This document shows positions 8,672 to 17,232 of a stretch of DNA of 64,000 nucleotides, in pieces. The notes beneath the pieces were generated by a model, which saw only the letters and a list, made by a program, of their open reading frames with translations, did not search any database and was not told the DNA's origin. The translations under genes were made by a program, and so were the position numbers. The stretch comes from Streptomyces noursei (lineage in GTDB: Bacteria; Actinomycetota; Actinomycetes; Streptomycetales; Streptomycetaceae): the NCBI RefSeq assembly GCF_001646665.1, contig NZ_LWBU01000158.1, positions 1 through 64,000 on the forward strand, in the 5' to 3' direction. Position 1 is the stretch's first letter. Each line of letters opens with the position of its first letter.

Positions 8672-9346
8672 ATGACGAGCGAACCGCCCGACATACGGGC
8701 TTCGGACGCCGAGCGCGAGCGTGTGGCGGAGCGGCTGCGGGACGCGTACGCGGAGGGCCGCCTCGACATGGCCGAGTTCGAGCAGCGCCTGGACTCCGCC
8801 TACCGGGCGCGGACCCACGGGGAGTTGGTCCCGCTCCTGCGCGACCTCCCCGCGGGCGCGGTGGCCCCGGTGGGGGACGGTGCCGGCGGGGCGGCCGGTG
8901 CCCCCGCCGTGGCCGGGGGCCCCGGGGCGGGCGCGGCGGGCGGGGAACGCGCCTGGCCGGCCCGGATCGGCAGGCCCGCCACCTCCAGGGGCGCCTTCGC
9001 GTTCTGGAGCGGCTTCACGCGGCGGGGCGGGTGGAGCGTCGCGCGCGAGTTCACGGCGGCCGTCTTCCAGGGCGGCGGCGACATCGACCTGCGCGAGGCG
9101 TCCTTCGAGGACCGGGAGGTCGTCATCCGGTGCTTCGCCGTCATGGGCGGCATCCAGGTGGTCGTCCCGCCCGACCTGCACGTCGAGGTGTCCGGCTTCG
9201 GCTTCATGGGCGGCTTCGACGACCGCGGCGCGGGCGAGGGCACGCCCGGCTCACCGCGCGTACGGATCACCGGGTTCGCCCTGATGGGCGGCGTCGACGT
9301 CAGACGCAAGGAGCGCAGGAGCACCCGCAAACAGCTGCGGAAGTGA
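8672..9346 (+). CDS. DUF1707 and LiaF-like domain protein
   Basis: 224 aa. The N-terminal DUF1707 motif (RASDAERERVAERLRDAYAEGRLDMAEFEQRL within residues 8-48) is the short helical module common at the N-terminus of Streptomyces membrane or regulatory proteins. An Ala/Gly linker follows. The C-terminal half has repeated beta-strand patterns (FGGGDIDLREA-like, VMGGIQVVVPPDLHVEV, FALMGGVDVR) resembling the LiaF/cell-wall-active antibiotic response C-terminal domain. No transmembrane helix is evident. The role is unknown; envelope-stress sensing is only a family-level guess. The ATG at 8672 lies 26 bp after the exporter ATPase. Confidence 0.85.
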   Translation: MTSEPPDIRASDAERERVAERLRDAYAEGRLDMAEFEQRLDSAYRARTHGELVPLLRDLPAGAVAPVGDGAGGAAGAPAVAGGPGAGAAGGERAWPARIGRPATSRGAFAFWSGFTRRGGWSVAREFTAAVFQGGGDIDLREASFEDREVVIRCFAVMGGIQVVVPPDLHVEVSGFGFMGGFDDRGAGEGTPGSPRVRITGFALMGGVDVRRKERRSTRKQLRK

Positions 9347-9437
9347 CCTTCCCCGGCTTCCGGGGAACTCGCCGTGCGACTGGGGAGTACCTGGGATAGG
9401 GACATAGGTACGCATGCGCGCGGACAGGTGGAGCCGG

Positions 9438-10727
9438 ATGAACCATACGAAGACCTCGCTGGTCGCCTTCTCGTACACGGCCGCCGACGAGGAGAAACGC
9501 CGCGGCGTGCGCCGGATGAAGGTCACCGCGACCGCGCTGCTGCTCCTGGTGGCCCTGATCTACGTCCTCGCCACCTGGGCGAGGAGCTCCGGCGTCACCG
9601 GCTGGCCCGGCTACGTGGCGGCGGCGGCCGAGGCCGGCATGGTCGGCGCGCTGGCCGACTGGTTCGCCGTCACCGCGCTGTTCCGCCGCCCCATGGGGCT
9701 GCCCATCCCGCACACCGCGATCATCCCCACCAAGAAGGACCAGCTGGGCACCGCGCTGGGCTCCTTCGTGGGCGAGAACTTCCTCAACGAGGGCGTCGTA
9801 CGCGCCCGGCTCCACGCCCTCGGCATCGGCGGCCGCCTCGGCACCTGGCTGGCCGAACCCGCGCACGCCGACCGGGTGACGGCCGAACTGTCCACCGCCC
9901 TGCGCGGCGCGCTCACCGTGCTGCGGGACGCCGACGTCCAGGCCGTGGTGGGCGAGGCCATCACCCGGCGCGCCGAGGCGGCGGAGATCGCCCCCGGGAT
10001 CGGCAAGACCCTCCAGCGGATCGTCGCCGACGGGGCGCACCACGGGGCGGTCGACCTGATCTGCAACCGCGCCCACGACTGGCTCGTCCTGCACTCCGAC
10101 TCGATCATGGACGCGGTGCAGGGCGGGGCGCCCGGCTGGACGCCGCGCTTCGTGGACCGGAAGGTCGGCGAGCGCGTCTACAAGGAGCTGCTGCGCTTCG
10201 TCACGGAGATGCGCGACATGCCCGCCCACCCGGCGCGCGGGGCGCTCGACCGGTTCCTCACCGACTTCTCGGCCGACCTCCAGGGCGACACGGACACCCG
10301 GGCGCGGGTGGAGCGCCTCAAGTCGGACCTGGTGGCCCGGCCGGAGGTGCAGGACATCATCGCCTCCGCCTGGGCCTCCGTACGCGCCATGATCATCTCG
10401 GCGGCCGAGGACGAGCGCAGCGAGCTCCGCCTCCGCGCCCGCGCCTCGCTGCTCTCGCTCGGCACCCGGCTCGCCACCGACGCCCGTCTCCAGGCCAAGG
10501 TCGACGGCTGGATCGAGGACGCGGCGGTCTACGTCATCACCACGTACCGCACCGAGATCACCTCGCTCATCAGCGACACCGTCGCGAGCTGGGACGCCGA
10601 CCAGACGTCCCGGAAGATCGAGGCGCACATCGGCCGGGACCTTCAGTTCATCCGCATCAACGGCACGGTCGTCGGCGCGCTGGCCGGCCTGCTGATCTAC
10701 ACGGTCTCCCACGCGCTGGGCGGCTGA
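9438..10727 (+). CDS. DUF445 family membrane protein
   Basis: About 429 aa. An N-terminal helix (TALLLLVALIYVLATW) is followed by the DUF445 hallmark AAEAGMVGALADWFAVTALFRRPMGLPIPHTAIIP and a long helical central region. A C-terminal hydrophobic helix (VVGALAGLLIYTVSHAL) completes it. The family (YjiN-like) is membrane-bound with no settled function. The ATG at 9438 is preceded by GGTGGAG; an in-frame ATG at 9414 is the alternative start and would add 8 residues. Confidence 0.88.
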   Translation: MNHTKTSLVAFSYTAADEEKRRGVRRMKVTATALLLLVALIYVLATWARSSGVTGWPGYVAAAAEAGMVGALADWFAVTALFRRPMGLPIPHTAIIPTKKDQLGTALGSFVGENFLNEGVVRARLHALGIGGRLGTWLAEPAHADRVTAELSTALRGALTVLRDADVQAVVGEAITRRAEAAEIAPGIGKTLQRIVADGAHHGAVDLICNRAHDWLVLHSDSIMDAVQGGAPGWTPRFVDRKVGERVYKELLRFVTEMRDMPAHPARGALDRFLTDFSADLQGDTDTRARVERLKSDLVARPEVQDIIASAWASVRAMIISAAEDERSELRLRARASLLSLGTRLATDARLQAKVDGWIEDAAVYVITTYRTEITSLISDTVASWDADQTSRKIEAHIGRDLQFIRINGTVVGALAGLLIYTVSHALGG

Positions 10728-10839
10728 CCCGCCCGCCCCCGGGGGGGGCGTGCCGGGCGGGGGACCGGCCCCTGCCCGACCGGTCACCCGCCCAGCCACT
10801 GTGGGGAGGTGCTGTTCTATACGTACGCCGCCGGGCGGG

Positions 10840-10923
10840 CGTTCAACCGCCCGTACAGCCCCTCGTTCAGCCCCTCGTGGAACCGCTCGTCCAGCGGCTC
10901 GTCCAGCGGCTCGTTCAGCCGCT
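10840..10923. repeat. Seven 12-bp tandem repeats
   Basis: Seven head-to-tail 12-mers of the form CGTYCAGCSSCT run from 10840 to 10923; two central units (10888-10911) are identical. The last unit overlaps the stop codon of the minus-strand gene at 10915. On the minus strand the array stays open past that stop and would read as LDEPLDE-like repeats, so it may be a decayed or variable C-terminal extension. Confidence 0.6.
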
Positions 10924-11217
10924 CTTGCGGCCGACCGCCCACGACACCGCCGCCATCCCGCCGGCCACCGAGAACACGGCGGGCCACGCCCCGACCTTCT
11001 TGGCCAGCGGGTGCGATCCCGCGAACGCCGCGACGTACGCGGCGGTCAGCCCGGCGGCCGCCGCGCCCCCGCTGCGCTGCTTCCACTCGCGCGCCGCCAC
11101 GGCCCCGGCCGCGGCCAGGGCCACCCCGCCGAGCGGCCGCTTCTTCGTCCAACGCGCCACGGCGTACCCGCCGACGAGCCCGCTCGCCGCCACCACCGTT
11201 GCCGGAACCCTCGCCAT
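10915..11217 (-). CDS. Small membrane-associated hypothetical protein
   Basis: 100 aa, starting MARVPATVVAASGL with ATG at 11217. It is Ala/Gly-rich with three moderately hydrophobic stretches separated by basic turns (RWTKKRP, REWKQRS) and an SHPLAKKVGAW segment, so it is probably a small integral membrane protein. I do not recognise a named family. The stop codon falls inside the 12-bp tandem repeat array. The next minus-strand small gene starts at 11510; both may be expressed as single units. Confidence 0.6.
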   Translation of the reverse strand: MARVPATVVAASGLVGGYAVARWTKKRPLGGVALAAAGAVAAREWKQRSGGAAAAGLTAAYVAAFAGSHPLAKKVGAWPAVFSVAGGMAAVSWAVGRKSG

Positions 11218-11267
11218 CTCCGCTGCCCTGCCTTCCGCCGTCCGTCCGTTCCTGCCTTGCCCCGAGG

Positions 11268-11510
11268 CTAACGCGGCGGACGCGCACGCCCGCGGCGGGC
11301 CCGTACCACCACGGCCGAGCCCAGGAGCAGCGTGCCGCCCAGCACCAGACCGGCCTGGGCGGCACCACCGGACAGGGAACGCGCCACGCCGCCGGGCAGC
11401 AGCAGGGTCCCGCCCGTCACCAGCAGCGCGGCGCCGGCGGAACACAGCACGCCCAGCAGCAGCCAGCGCAGCCGTCGCGCCCGGGGGGAGGTGCGGAGGG
11501 GTCGAGCCAT
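11268..11510 (-). CDS. Small hypothetical membrane protein, two TM helices
   Basis: 80 aa: a basic N-terminus (MARPLRTSPRARRLR), two hydrophobic helices (about residues 15-38 and 52-70) and a basic tail RARRGRARPPR. The ATG at 11508-11510 is preceded by GGTGGA. The length and topology look real, but no family is recognised. It lies 50 bp upstream of another small membrane protein gene in the same direction. Confidence 0.5.
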   Translation of the reverse strand: MARPLRTSPRARRLRWLLLGVLCSAGAALLVTGGTLLLPGGVARSLSGGAAQAGLVLGGTLLLGSAVVVRARRGRARPPR

Positions 11511-11792
11511 GATCGGATCCACCTGTCGTTCGGTGAGGTACGGGGCAGTGCCCCGCCATCGTGTGCCGCGCCGCGCGCTCCGCCCCGCCGACGCGGCCGG
11601 TGCGGCCCCGCGGTCACCCCCGCGCGCGGCCCGGCCCCGCGCGCGGCCGTACCGCACCCGGCCGACGGCACGGTGACCACCGGATGACGACACGGCACCG
11701 ACCGGGCCGGTGCAGGACCCTTCCTGCCACCATCGCGTAACGGCGGGGCCGCCCGCGGATACGCCCGGGCCGCCCGCGGGCACGAACCCCGC

Positions 11793-12404
11793 ATGCCGAC
11801 CCTCATCCCGCCGCAGCTCTTCGCCACCGACCCGCTCGTCGTCGCCCAGGACGGAGTCGCCACCGTCCACCAGCTGATGGACCTCGGCTGCGCGTCCTCC
11901 GTGACCACCGTCCACTGCCGCCCGGCCGGCCCCTGGCGCCGCCTCCTGCCCCGCGTGATCGCCCTGCGGACCACCCCGCCCACCCCCCGCCAACGGCTGC
12001 GCGGCGCCCTCCTCTACGCGGGCCCCGACGCCCTCCTCACCGGCCCGGCCGCCCTCGCCCTGTACGGCGTGACGTCCCTGCCCGCCACCCCGAGGGTCGA
12101 CGTCCTGGTCACCCACCGCACCGCCCCGCGCGGCCACGCCTACGTCCGCGTACACCCCACCACCCGCCCCGCCCGCCGCGTCCCGGTCGACGGCCTGGCC
12201 TGCGTACCCCTCCCGCGAGCGGTCATGGACACCCTCCCGTCCCTCCCGACCGACGACGCGGCCACCGCCCTCCTCACGGAGGTGACGCAGCGGGGCCTCT
12301 GCCACCACGACGACCTCCTGGCGGAGGCGGCACAGGCCCAACTCCCGCTCCTCGCAGGGGTGATGGCGATGTTCCGGGGGGCGGGCGAGCCGTGGATCCC
12401 GTAA
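11793..12404 (+). CDS. AbiEi-antitoxin-like hypothetical protein
   Basis: 203 aa. The layout resembles AbiEi-type proteins of actinobacteria. The N-terminal segment LFATDPLVVAQDGVATVHQLMDLGCASSVTTVH resembles a winged-helix start. Then come a TGPAALALYGV motif, VDVLVTHRTAPRGHAYVRVHPTTRPARRV and VDGLACVPLPRAVMD, which are the usual landmarks. No AbiEii-type nucleotidyltransferase toxin is adjacent, so this is probably a lone member of the family. Codon use is core-like. It marks the last core gene before the lower-GC island. Confidence 0.65.
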   Translation: MPTLIPPQLFATDPLVVAQDGVATVHQLMDLGCASSVTTVHCRPAGPWRRLLPRVIALRTTPPTPRQRLRGALLYAGPDALLTGPAALALYGVTSLPATPRVDVLVTHRTAPRGHAYVRVHPTTRPARRVPVDGLACVPLPRAVMDTLPSLPTDDAATALLTEVTQRGLCHHDDLLAEAAQAQLPLLAGVMAMFRGAGEPWIP

Positions 12405-12707
12405 CGTGACCCGCGATTCTCCGGCACGGGCGGGGAAGATTCGTCGCCACTCTCGTTGACCCCATGGCGTTCGGCTGCGATGCGCCCGCAAGGTGACGTG
12501 GCGGGGAGCCGCTCCGGGCGGACAGAACGGTGAGGCTCATGCGACTCGACAAAGGCTCGGCGTTGCTGTCACGGAGGAGGCGGTGATCGATGTGATCACC
12601 GCCCCCTCGACTTGCCACGAGCTGACTACTGCACCCCTTACGAGGTGTTGGCCCGGCTCCGGAAGCCGCCCTTCCAAGCCACGACGGGTGCCCGGCCGCA
12701 CGTCGAT
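12405..12707. other. Intergenic gap with one strong inverted repeat
   Basis: No convincing gene. A perfect 10-bp inverted repeat GGCGGTGATC / GATCACCGCC (12579-12603, 5-nt loop) could terminate transcription from either side. This gap forms the left edge of the accessory island. Confidence 0.45.
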
Positions 12708-12884
12708 TCAACGCAGCGAGTTGTCTTCCTCGTTGACGTCGTAGTGGCGCACGGCAATGTCGTAGCAGCCGTTCTCGGTCTCGATGCGCCCCGTCGTGCC
12801 GCCCTTCGTGTGGTTGAGGGAGACCGACGCCTTGCAGTCGGCGGGTACGGAAAAGCTGAACTCGACCATCCTCTTCGCGATCAC
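12708..12884 (-). CDS. Small hypothetical protein at island edge
   Basis: 58 aa if started at the GTG at 12884, which has GAAAGGA nine bases upstream; an ATG at 12869 is the alternative. The sequence (VEFSFSVPADCKASVSLNHTKGGTTGR, then ENGCYDIAVRHYDVNEEDNS) has an unbiased composition unlike random high-GC frames. It has two Cys and alternating beta-like patterns. No family is recognised. It faces away from the defence operon across an AT-richer gap. Confidence 0.45.
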   Translation of the reverse strand: MIAKRMVEFSFSVPADCKASVSLNHTKGGTTGRIETENGCYDIAVRHYDVNEEDNSLR

Positions 12885-13286
12885 GCGCGAGAATCCTTTC
12901 TTCTGGATCCTGTTGTACAAACCGGCTGATGTTTCGCTTGTCGTGCTTATTGTCTTAAGTTCGCAATCCGGGCGAAACGGACAAGACTTGCGATGTGTGC
13001 CTGGGTGGTCGCTGCGCACGTGACCGCCCCCGGGTCGCACGGCTCGCCTCAACGAGCCCTGACGACTGCTCCGTTCATGCGGTACCGCACGATGCAGCAT
13101 CGTACATCTGTCCGGACGGGCGACGCCTCCCGAATCCGACGACCTTTTGCCGTGTTCACTTCCGTCCTTTTTGTGTGTATTCATCGGTTTTTACGCGCCC
13201 TGCGATGCTAGAACTCTTCATTTCTTAGGGTCGGATGAAGTGTTCCCTTGTACGATCTGCAAGCGCAGAGATGAAAGGGTGCGGGA
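12885..13286. other. AT-richer divergent promoter region of the defence island
   Basis: About 400 bp with clearly more A/T than the surroundings (for example runs of T around 13150-13220). It lies between the small minus-strand gene and the plus-strand XRE/GHKL gene. It must hold the promoter of the plus operon. A TACGAT hexamer at 13250-13255 is a possible -10, but I see no convincing -35. Self-regulation by the XRE domain of the first gene is plausible. No palindromic operator is obvious by eye. Confidence 0.4.
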
Positions 13287-15368
13287 GTGACACAAGACTT
13301 CGCAGATTGGCTCAACGGGATGCTGCTGCAACGGGACTTGTCGCAGAAGGAGCTGGCTCAGCTCGTGGGGGTGACGCCGGCGGCGGTGAACGCCTGGGCC
13401 AAGGGGCGGTCCGTTCCCCGGTACGAAAAGATCGCCGACATAGCGGAAGCGCTCGGAGTTGCTGTCGAGGACGCTGTGAGTCGCCGTCCTCCCGAGTCGA
13501 CGCCGTCCGAACTGGAGTGGGTCTTCCAGAGGGCTCCACAGGACGGCAGCAGGACGGGTGGCAATGTTGCGGCGTATGCGTTCGCCGCCAACCTCGAGGT
13601 GTTGGCGCGGGAGGCGACGCAGAACAGTCTCGACGAACGGCTCGAGCGCAGGTTGCCGGTGACCTCACGATTCGTCCTGCACGAACTGACGGGCCGCCAG
13701 CTTCACGATTTCCTGACCGCCCTTCGGTGGTCCTCGATCGAGAGGCACATCCGCGAGGCGGCCGACCGTAGGCAGAAGACGGGACGAGTGCTCCTCGACG
13801 GCCTCAACGAGCTGGAGCGCACCGGTCGCCTGGTGTTGCTTCGGGTCGACGACTACAACGCCACCGGACTCACCGGCCCCGACTATGACGACGGTCGTTT
13901 CGCCCGCGTCATCCGGCGAACCCTGGACAGCGGCAAGAATGGCGCCCAGGGCGGGTCGTACGGTCTGGGCAAAGCAGCTCTGTGGGCGGCGAGCAGGTTC
14001 GGGCTCGTCCTGGTCAACAGCACCCTCTCCGAAGCACAGGACGGCCGGCACGAGCGTCGCATGGCGGGCAGGCTCGAACTGCCTTGGCACAGGGTGGACG
14101 GTGAGGACTTCGCCGGCCCGGCCTGGTTCGGAATCAAAGACAGGGAGCGTACGAACTCGGTGCGGTCCTGGTGGGCCGACGACGTCACCGCCGAGAGCCT
14201 GTACATGGAAAGGAGTGACTCCTCCCCGGGTACCTCCTTCTTGGTCGTCGGTGCATACGACGGCTCCGGCGACACCGAGCAGTTGGAGGACATGCACGAC
14301 CAATTGGTCAACGGCGTCGCGCGCAACTTCTGGGCATCCATGGTCGGCGGTGAGCAGGTCGGGCCCTTGCTCCGCGCATCTGTCTCGGCATGGCGAAACG
14401 GTCACGTCGTAAGAGCTGAGCGTTTTGTCGACCCCCATGCTCACGAGCCTGCGAGGTCACGTGCGGTGAAGGCCTTCCTGGATGGGAGGACGACCGCCGA
14501 ATTGACGTCGCGCGAGGACGTGCTGAAGGCGTCCGTGACACTGCGCCTGCCCGCTCGGAAGGAGCCCGACGCCACTGATGAGCAGCGGCCCACGTCCCAT
14601 GAGGCCGTACTTCTGGTCACTCCGACCACTGAGGACGACCCCAAGCCAGACCACATCGCCTACATGCGATCAACGCGGATGGTGGTGCGCTACAAGAGGG
14701 TCAGCGATCTGCCTCTGGGACATCGGCGCTTTCAGGCGGTTCTTCTCACCGGTGTGGCCACCGGGGTGGACAGCCCGGATGCTGTCGCGGCCGAACGGCT
14801 TCTGCGCACGGCCGAGCCGCCCGACCACAACGACTGGACCAGCACCGAGGACCTCACGGCCACCTATGTGCGGGGAGCCAGGCAGTGCATTCTCGACTTC
14901 AAGAGGGCGGCCGAACAGTCCATCCGTGAGCTGTTGGCGGGGCAGGAGGAGGAGAGCGACACCGACGAGGGGCCGCCGATCCTGCGGGACCTGCTGACCC
15001 TCGAGGCCCCCACCAAGGCACGAACCCAGGGCTTTCCCGTGGTCCACGCCGTGGAGGGCGACGTGACGGACAGCGGAGCCTGGAAGGTCCGAGTGACCGT
15101 GAAGCTGCCGGAGCGGGACGCCCCGTGGGTCTTGGCGCCGGTTGCCAGATTCGTCGTGAGGTCGGGCGGCAACATACCCGTGAAGTGGGCCGGCATGCTC
15201 GTCCCGGAGCGCGACTGCGAGTTGACCGCAAGCGGAAACCTGCGATTCCGTGAAGGGGCGAGGAGGGGCATCTTCAGAGGTGTCACGGATGCGTCCACCC
15301 ACCCGGTGGCAGCCGGCATGTCGTGCATCGAGGTGGACGTTCCGAGGGCCAAGGAGATCGCGGAGTGA
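13287..15368 (+). CDS. XRE-HTH fused to GHKL-type ATPase, first gene of plus defence operon
   Basis: 693 aa, GTG start with AAAGG eight bases upstream. Residues about 5-62 are an XRE helix-turn-helix (SQKELAQLVGVTPAAVNAWAKG). A GHKL ATPase core follows: N-box REATQNSLDE (108-117), a divergent G1 box VDDYNATGL (187-195) and a G2 box QGGSYGLGKAALWAASRFG (221-239). The remaining 450 residues are unassigned. GHKL ATPases of this kind (MutL/MORC/gyrase-like) act as ATP-driven dimer clamps, and the fused DNA-binding head suggests DNA sensing or autoregulation. Its stop overlaps the next start (GTGA), so translation is coupled. The function is inferred from domains only. Confidence 0.85.
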   Translation: MTQDFADWLNGMLLQRDLSQKELAQLVGVTPAAVNAWAKGRSVPRYEKIADIAEALGVAVEDAVSRRPPESTPSELEWVFQRAPQDGSRTGGNVAAYAFAANLEVLAREATQNSLDERLERRLPVTSRFVLHELTGRQLHDFLTALRWSSIERHIREAADRRQKTGRVLLDGLNELERTGRLVLLRVDDYNATGLTGPDYDDGRFARVIRRTLDSGKNGAQGGSYGLGKAALWAASRFGLVLVNSTLSEAQDGRHERRMAGRLELPWHRVDGEDFAGPAWFGIKDRERTNSVRSWWADDVTAESLYMERSDSSPGTSFLVVGAYDGSGDTEQLEDMHDQLVNGVARNFWASMVGGEQVGPLLRASVSAWRNGHVVRAERFVDPHAHEPARSRAVKAFLDGRTTAELTSREDVLKASVTLRLPARKEPDATDEQRPTSHEAVLLVTPTTEDDPKPDHIAYMRSTRMVVRYKRVSDLPLGHRRFQAVLLTGVATGVDSPDAVAAERLLRTAEPPDHNDWTSTEDLTATYVRGARQCILDFKRAAEQSIRELLAGQEEESDTDEGPPILRDLLTLEAPTKARTQGFPVVHAVEGDVTDSGAWKVRVTVKLPERDAPWVLAPVARFVVRSGGNIPVKWAGMLVPERDCELTASGNLRFREGARRGIFRGVTDASTHPVAAGMSCIEVDVPRAKEIAE

Positions 15369-16330
15369 AGAAGGCCTACCCCTATCCGATCCTGGCCGGA
15401 GAGGTCGCGCTCGCTGCGGACAAGGTCTGGGTGGACAACATTCCTCTTTCCTTGAATCTCGTCTCCGAGTCGGAGCGAGTGATCGCCCTCCACGCGATCA
15501 AGCGCGATTGGGAGGAGATACGGATCAAGATCTCAGTCTCGGTGGATGCCGACGAGTTGGCGGACGGCACGTGGGTGTCGCCCGTCTGCCTCGCCGTCGT
15601 GCGCAACAGGCGGACGAACGTTCGTCTTTCGTTCCCCTTGAAATATCAGGAACGTGGGCGCTGGAGCGGTGAGGTGGAACTGCGCCGCGGCGAGCATGTG
15701 GGTCGTTGCGAGATCGATGCGTGGATCGCCGCCCGGGTCGACGGTGTGGAAGGCCGCCTGATCGGCCGAGCGGAAAGGCGCTGGAGTGCTGACTTCGAGG
15801 CCAAGCAGCCGACGAGGCAGCGCAGTGTCAAGATGCTCTGGAGGAACTTCGTGGACCATCCGCAGCTGAACGAATTCCGCGACGACCCGTGGATTCTGGA
15901 CGCCGAGGCAGGGTCGCCGATCCTTTATCTGAACTCCTCGCTGGAGGGATTCAGGGCGGTGCTCGACAACGCTTCCACCCCGGAGCAGAAGCTCGTGCGT
16001 GAGCTCATGGCCACCCAGATTGCCGGTGAGGTTTGGACAGCGATGTTCAACACCGCTCTCTACGCCAGCGCTGTTGAACGGGGAGAGCCTCAGTGGCCCG
16101 GGGGCTGGCACGAGGACGTGCTGCGGCGAATGCTGCCCGACTTCTTTCCCGAGACGTCGCCGGACGAGGCGCTCGTCGACCTGGTCGGTCGCCGTACGGC
16201 GGGGGAGAGCGGATCCGACATGCACGTCCGTCTCATGCATGCGGTCACCGTGCACTCGAAGAAGCAGAAGACTGTGGCGAGTACGGTTCGTGCTCTGGCT
16301 CGCCCGGCCAACACGGGGGACGAGGCATGA
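15365..16330 (+). CDS. Uncharacterised protein, second gene of plus defence operon
   Basis: 321 aa, GTG start overlapping the previous stop by 4 bases. The first half is beta-rich (PILAGEVALAADKVWVDNIPLSLNLVSESERVIALHAIKRDW...IRIKISVSVD). The second half is helical (FVDHPQLNEFRDDPWILDAE, STPEQKLVRELMATQIAGEVWTAMFNTALY). No catalytic motif, signal or membrane segment is visible, and I do not recognise a family. The tight coupling to the GHKL gene and to the next gene argues that the three products work as one complex. Confidence 0.75.
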   Translation: MKKAYPYPILAGEVALAADKVWVDNIPLSLNLVSESERVIALHAIKRDWEEIRIKISVSVDADELADGTWVSPVCLAVVRNRRTNVRLSFPLKYQERGRWSGEVELRRGEHVGRCEIDAWIAARVDGVEGRLIGRAERRWSADFEAKQPTRQRSVKMLWRNFVDHPQLNEFRDDPWILDAEAGSPILYLNSSLEGFRAVLDNASTPEQKLVRELMATQIAGEVWTAMFNTALYASAVERGEPQWPGGWHEDVLRRMLPDFFPETSPDEALVDLVGRRTAGESGSDMHVRLMHAVTVHSKKQKTVASTVRALARPANTGDEA

Positions 16331-17208
16331 ACCCATGGGAGAGCCCTGAGTTCCCGGCGAGAATAGGGCGGCTGTCGGACGCCGTCGCCGCGCGCTCCAT
16401 CACTCCACGTGTCCTCCAGGGATTCGAGACGTTGTCCTTCTCCTCCTTCAAGGGGAAGGCCGAGGAGCCGCTCGACGACACAGCGCGTTGGTACTCCGCC
16501 CCGGTGATCGAACTGCTGACCGAGGCGAAGCGGCGATTCTCGGAGTCGGCTCCCACGGCAAGTGACGCGTGGTTGGCCCCTCGGCTGCACTGCACCCTCC
16601 GGCTCACGCGTGCGGAGGCGTCGGACACGGGGATCTGGAATTTCCTGGCACTGTGCGTGGCCCCGGACTTCGTCCAATGGCGTTGGGGGCGCGGTGAGAG
16701 CGGCCGAGAGGTGGCCCAGGCCGCCCGCTTCGCCGGTCGATGGGATCTCCAGTGCTTTTCACGCCTATGGTGGGCGGCTGAGCTCTTCCGAGACGGGAAG
16801 AACTATGGACCGGTCGAGCTCGCCTGTGGAAATCAGGACATCCTCAACACGGTATTGAGACAGGAGATGATTCAGCACCGGCCGGCGGCCCAGGCGCTGC
16901 TCAGGCTGCTGCACAGGGGTGCGGTCAGCACGGGCCGAGAGGTCAACGCCGCCGCATCCGTTGCGAATGCGGCAGGCGCCACACTGGTGTACGAGGCGGT
17001 GGCTCCCGACGAGATCCAGGATGCCGAAGCCCTTCACGAGTGGATCTTCAGTGCCGGAGAAGGGCCGGCGATCCAGTACGACACTTTGCCCCAGGGACCG
17101 AACGACGGCAGTGTTCCGCACCGCTCCGCGGAAATACTGACGGAGTGGTTCGAGAAGCTTTTCGCCGATGCGCCGGTCAGGGGCAGGCGGACGGTGGACG
17201 AAGGGTAG
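16327..17208 (+). CDS. Uncharacterised protein (possibly DUF6339-like), third gene of plus defence operon
   Basis: 293 aa, ATG overlapping the previous stop (ATGA). Mixed helical protein with a Trp-rich centre (DTGIWNFLALCVAPDFVQWRWG, then WDLQCFSRLWWAAELFRDG) and a helical repeat-like end. The ARLWW-type centre reminds me of DUF6339, but I cannot confirm this. No nuclease or nucleotide-binding motif is evident. Its stop lies 24 bp from the stop of the converging methyltransferase gene. Confidence 0.75.
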   Translation: MNPWESPEFPARIGRLSDAVAARSITPRVLQGFETLSFSSFKGKAEEPLDDTARWYSAPVIELLTEAKRRFSESAPTASDAWLAPRLHCTLRLTRAEASDTGIWNFLALCVAPDFVQWRWGRGESGREVAQAARFAGRWDLQCFSRLWWAAELFRDGKNYGPVELACGNQDILNTVLRQEMIQHRPAAQALLRLLHRGAVSTGREVNAAASVANAAGATLVYEAVAPDEIQDAEALHEWIFSAGEGPAIQYDTLPQGPNDGSVPHRSAEILTEWFEKLFADAPVRGRRTVDEG

Positions 17209-17232
17209 CGCCGCCCGTTGCGGCTGCGCCGT

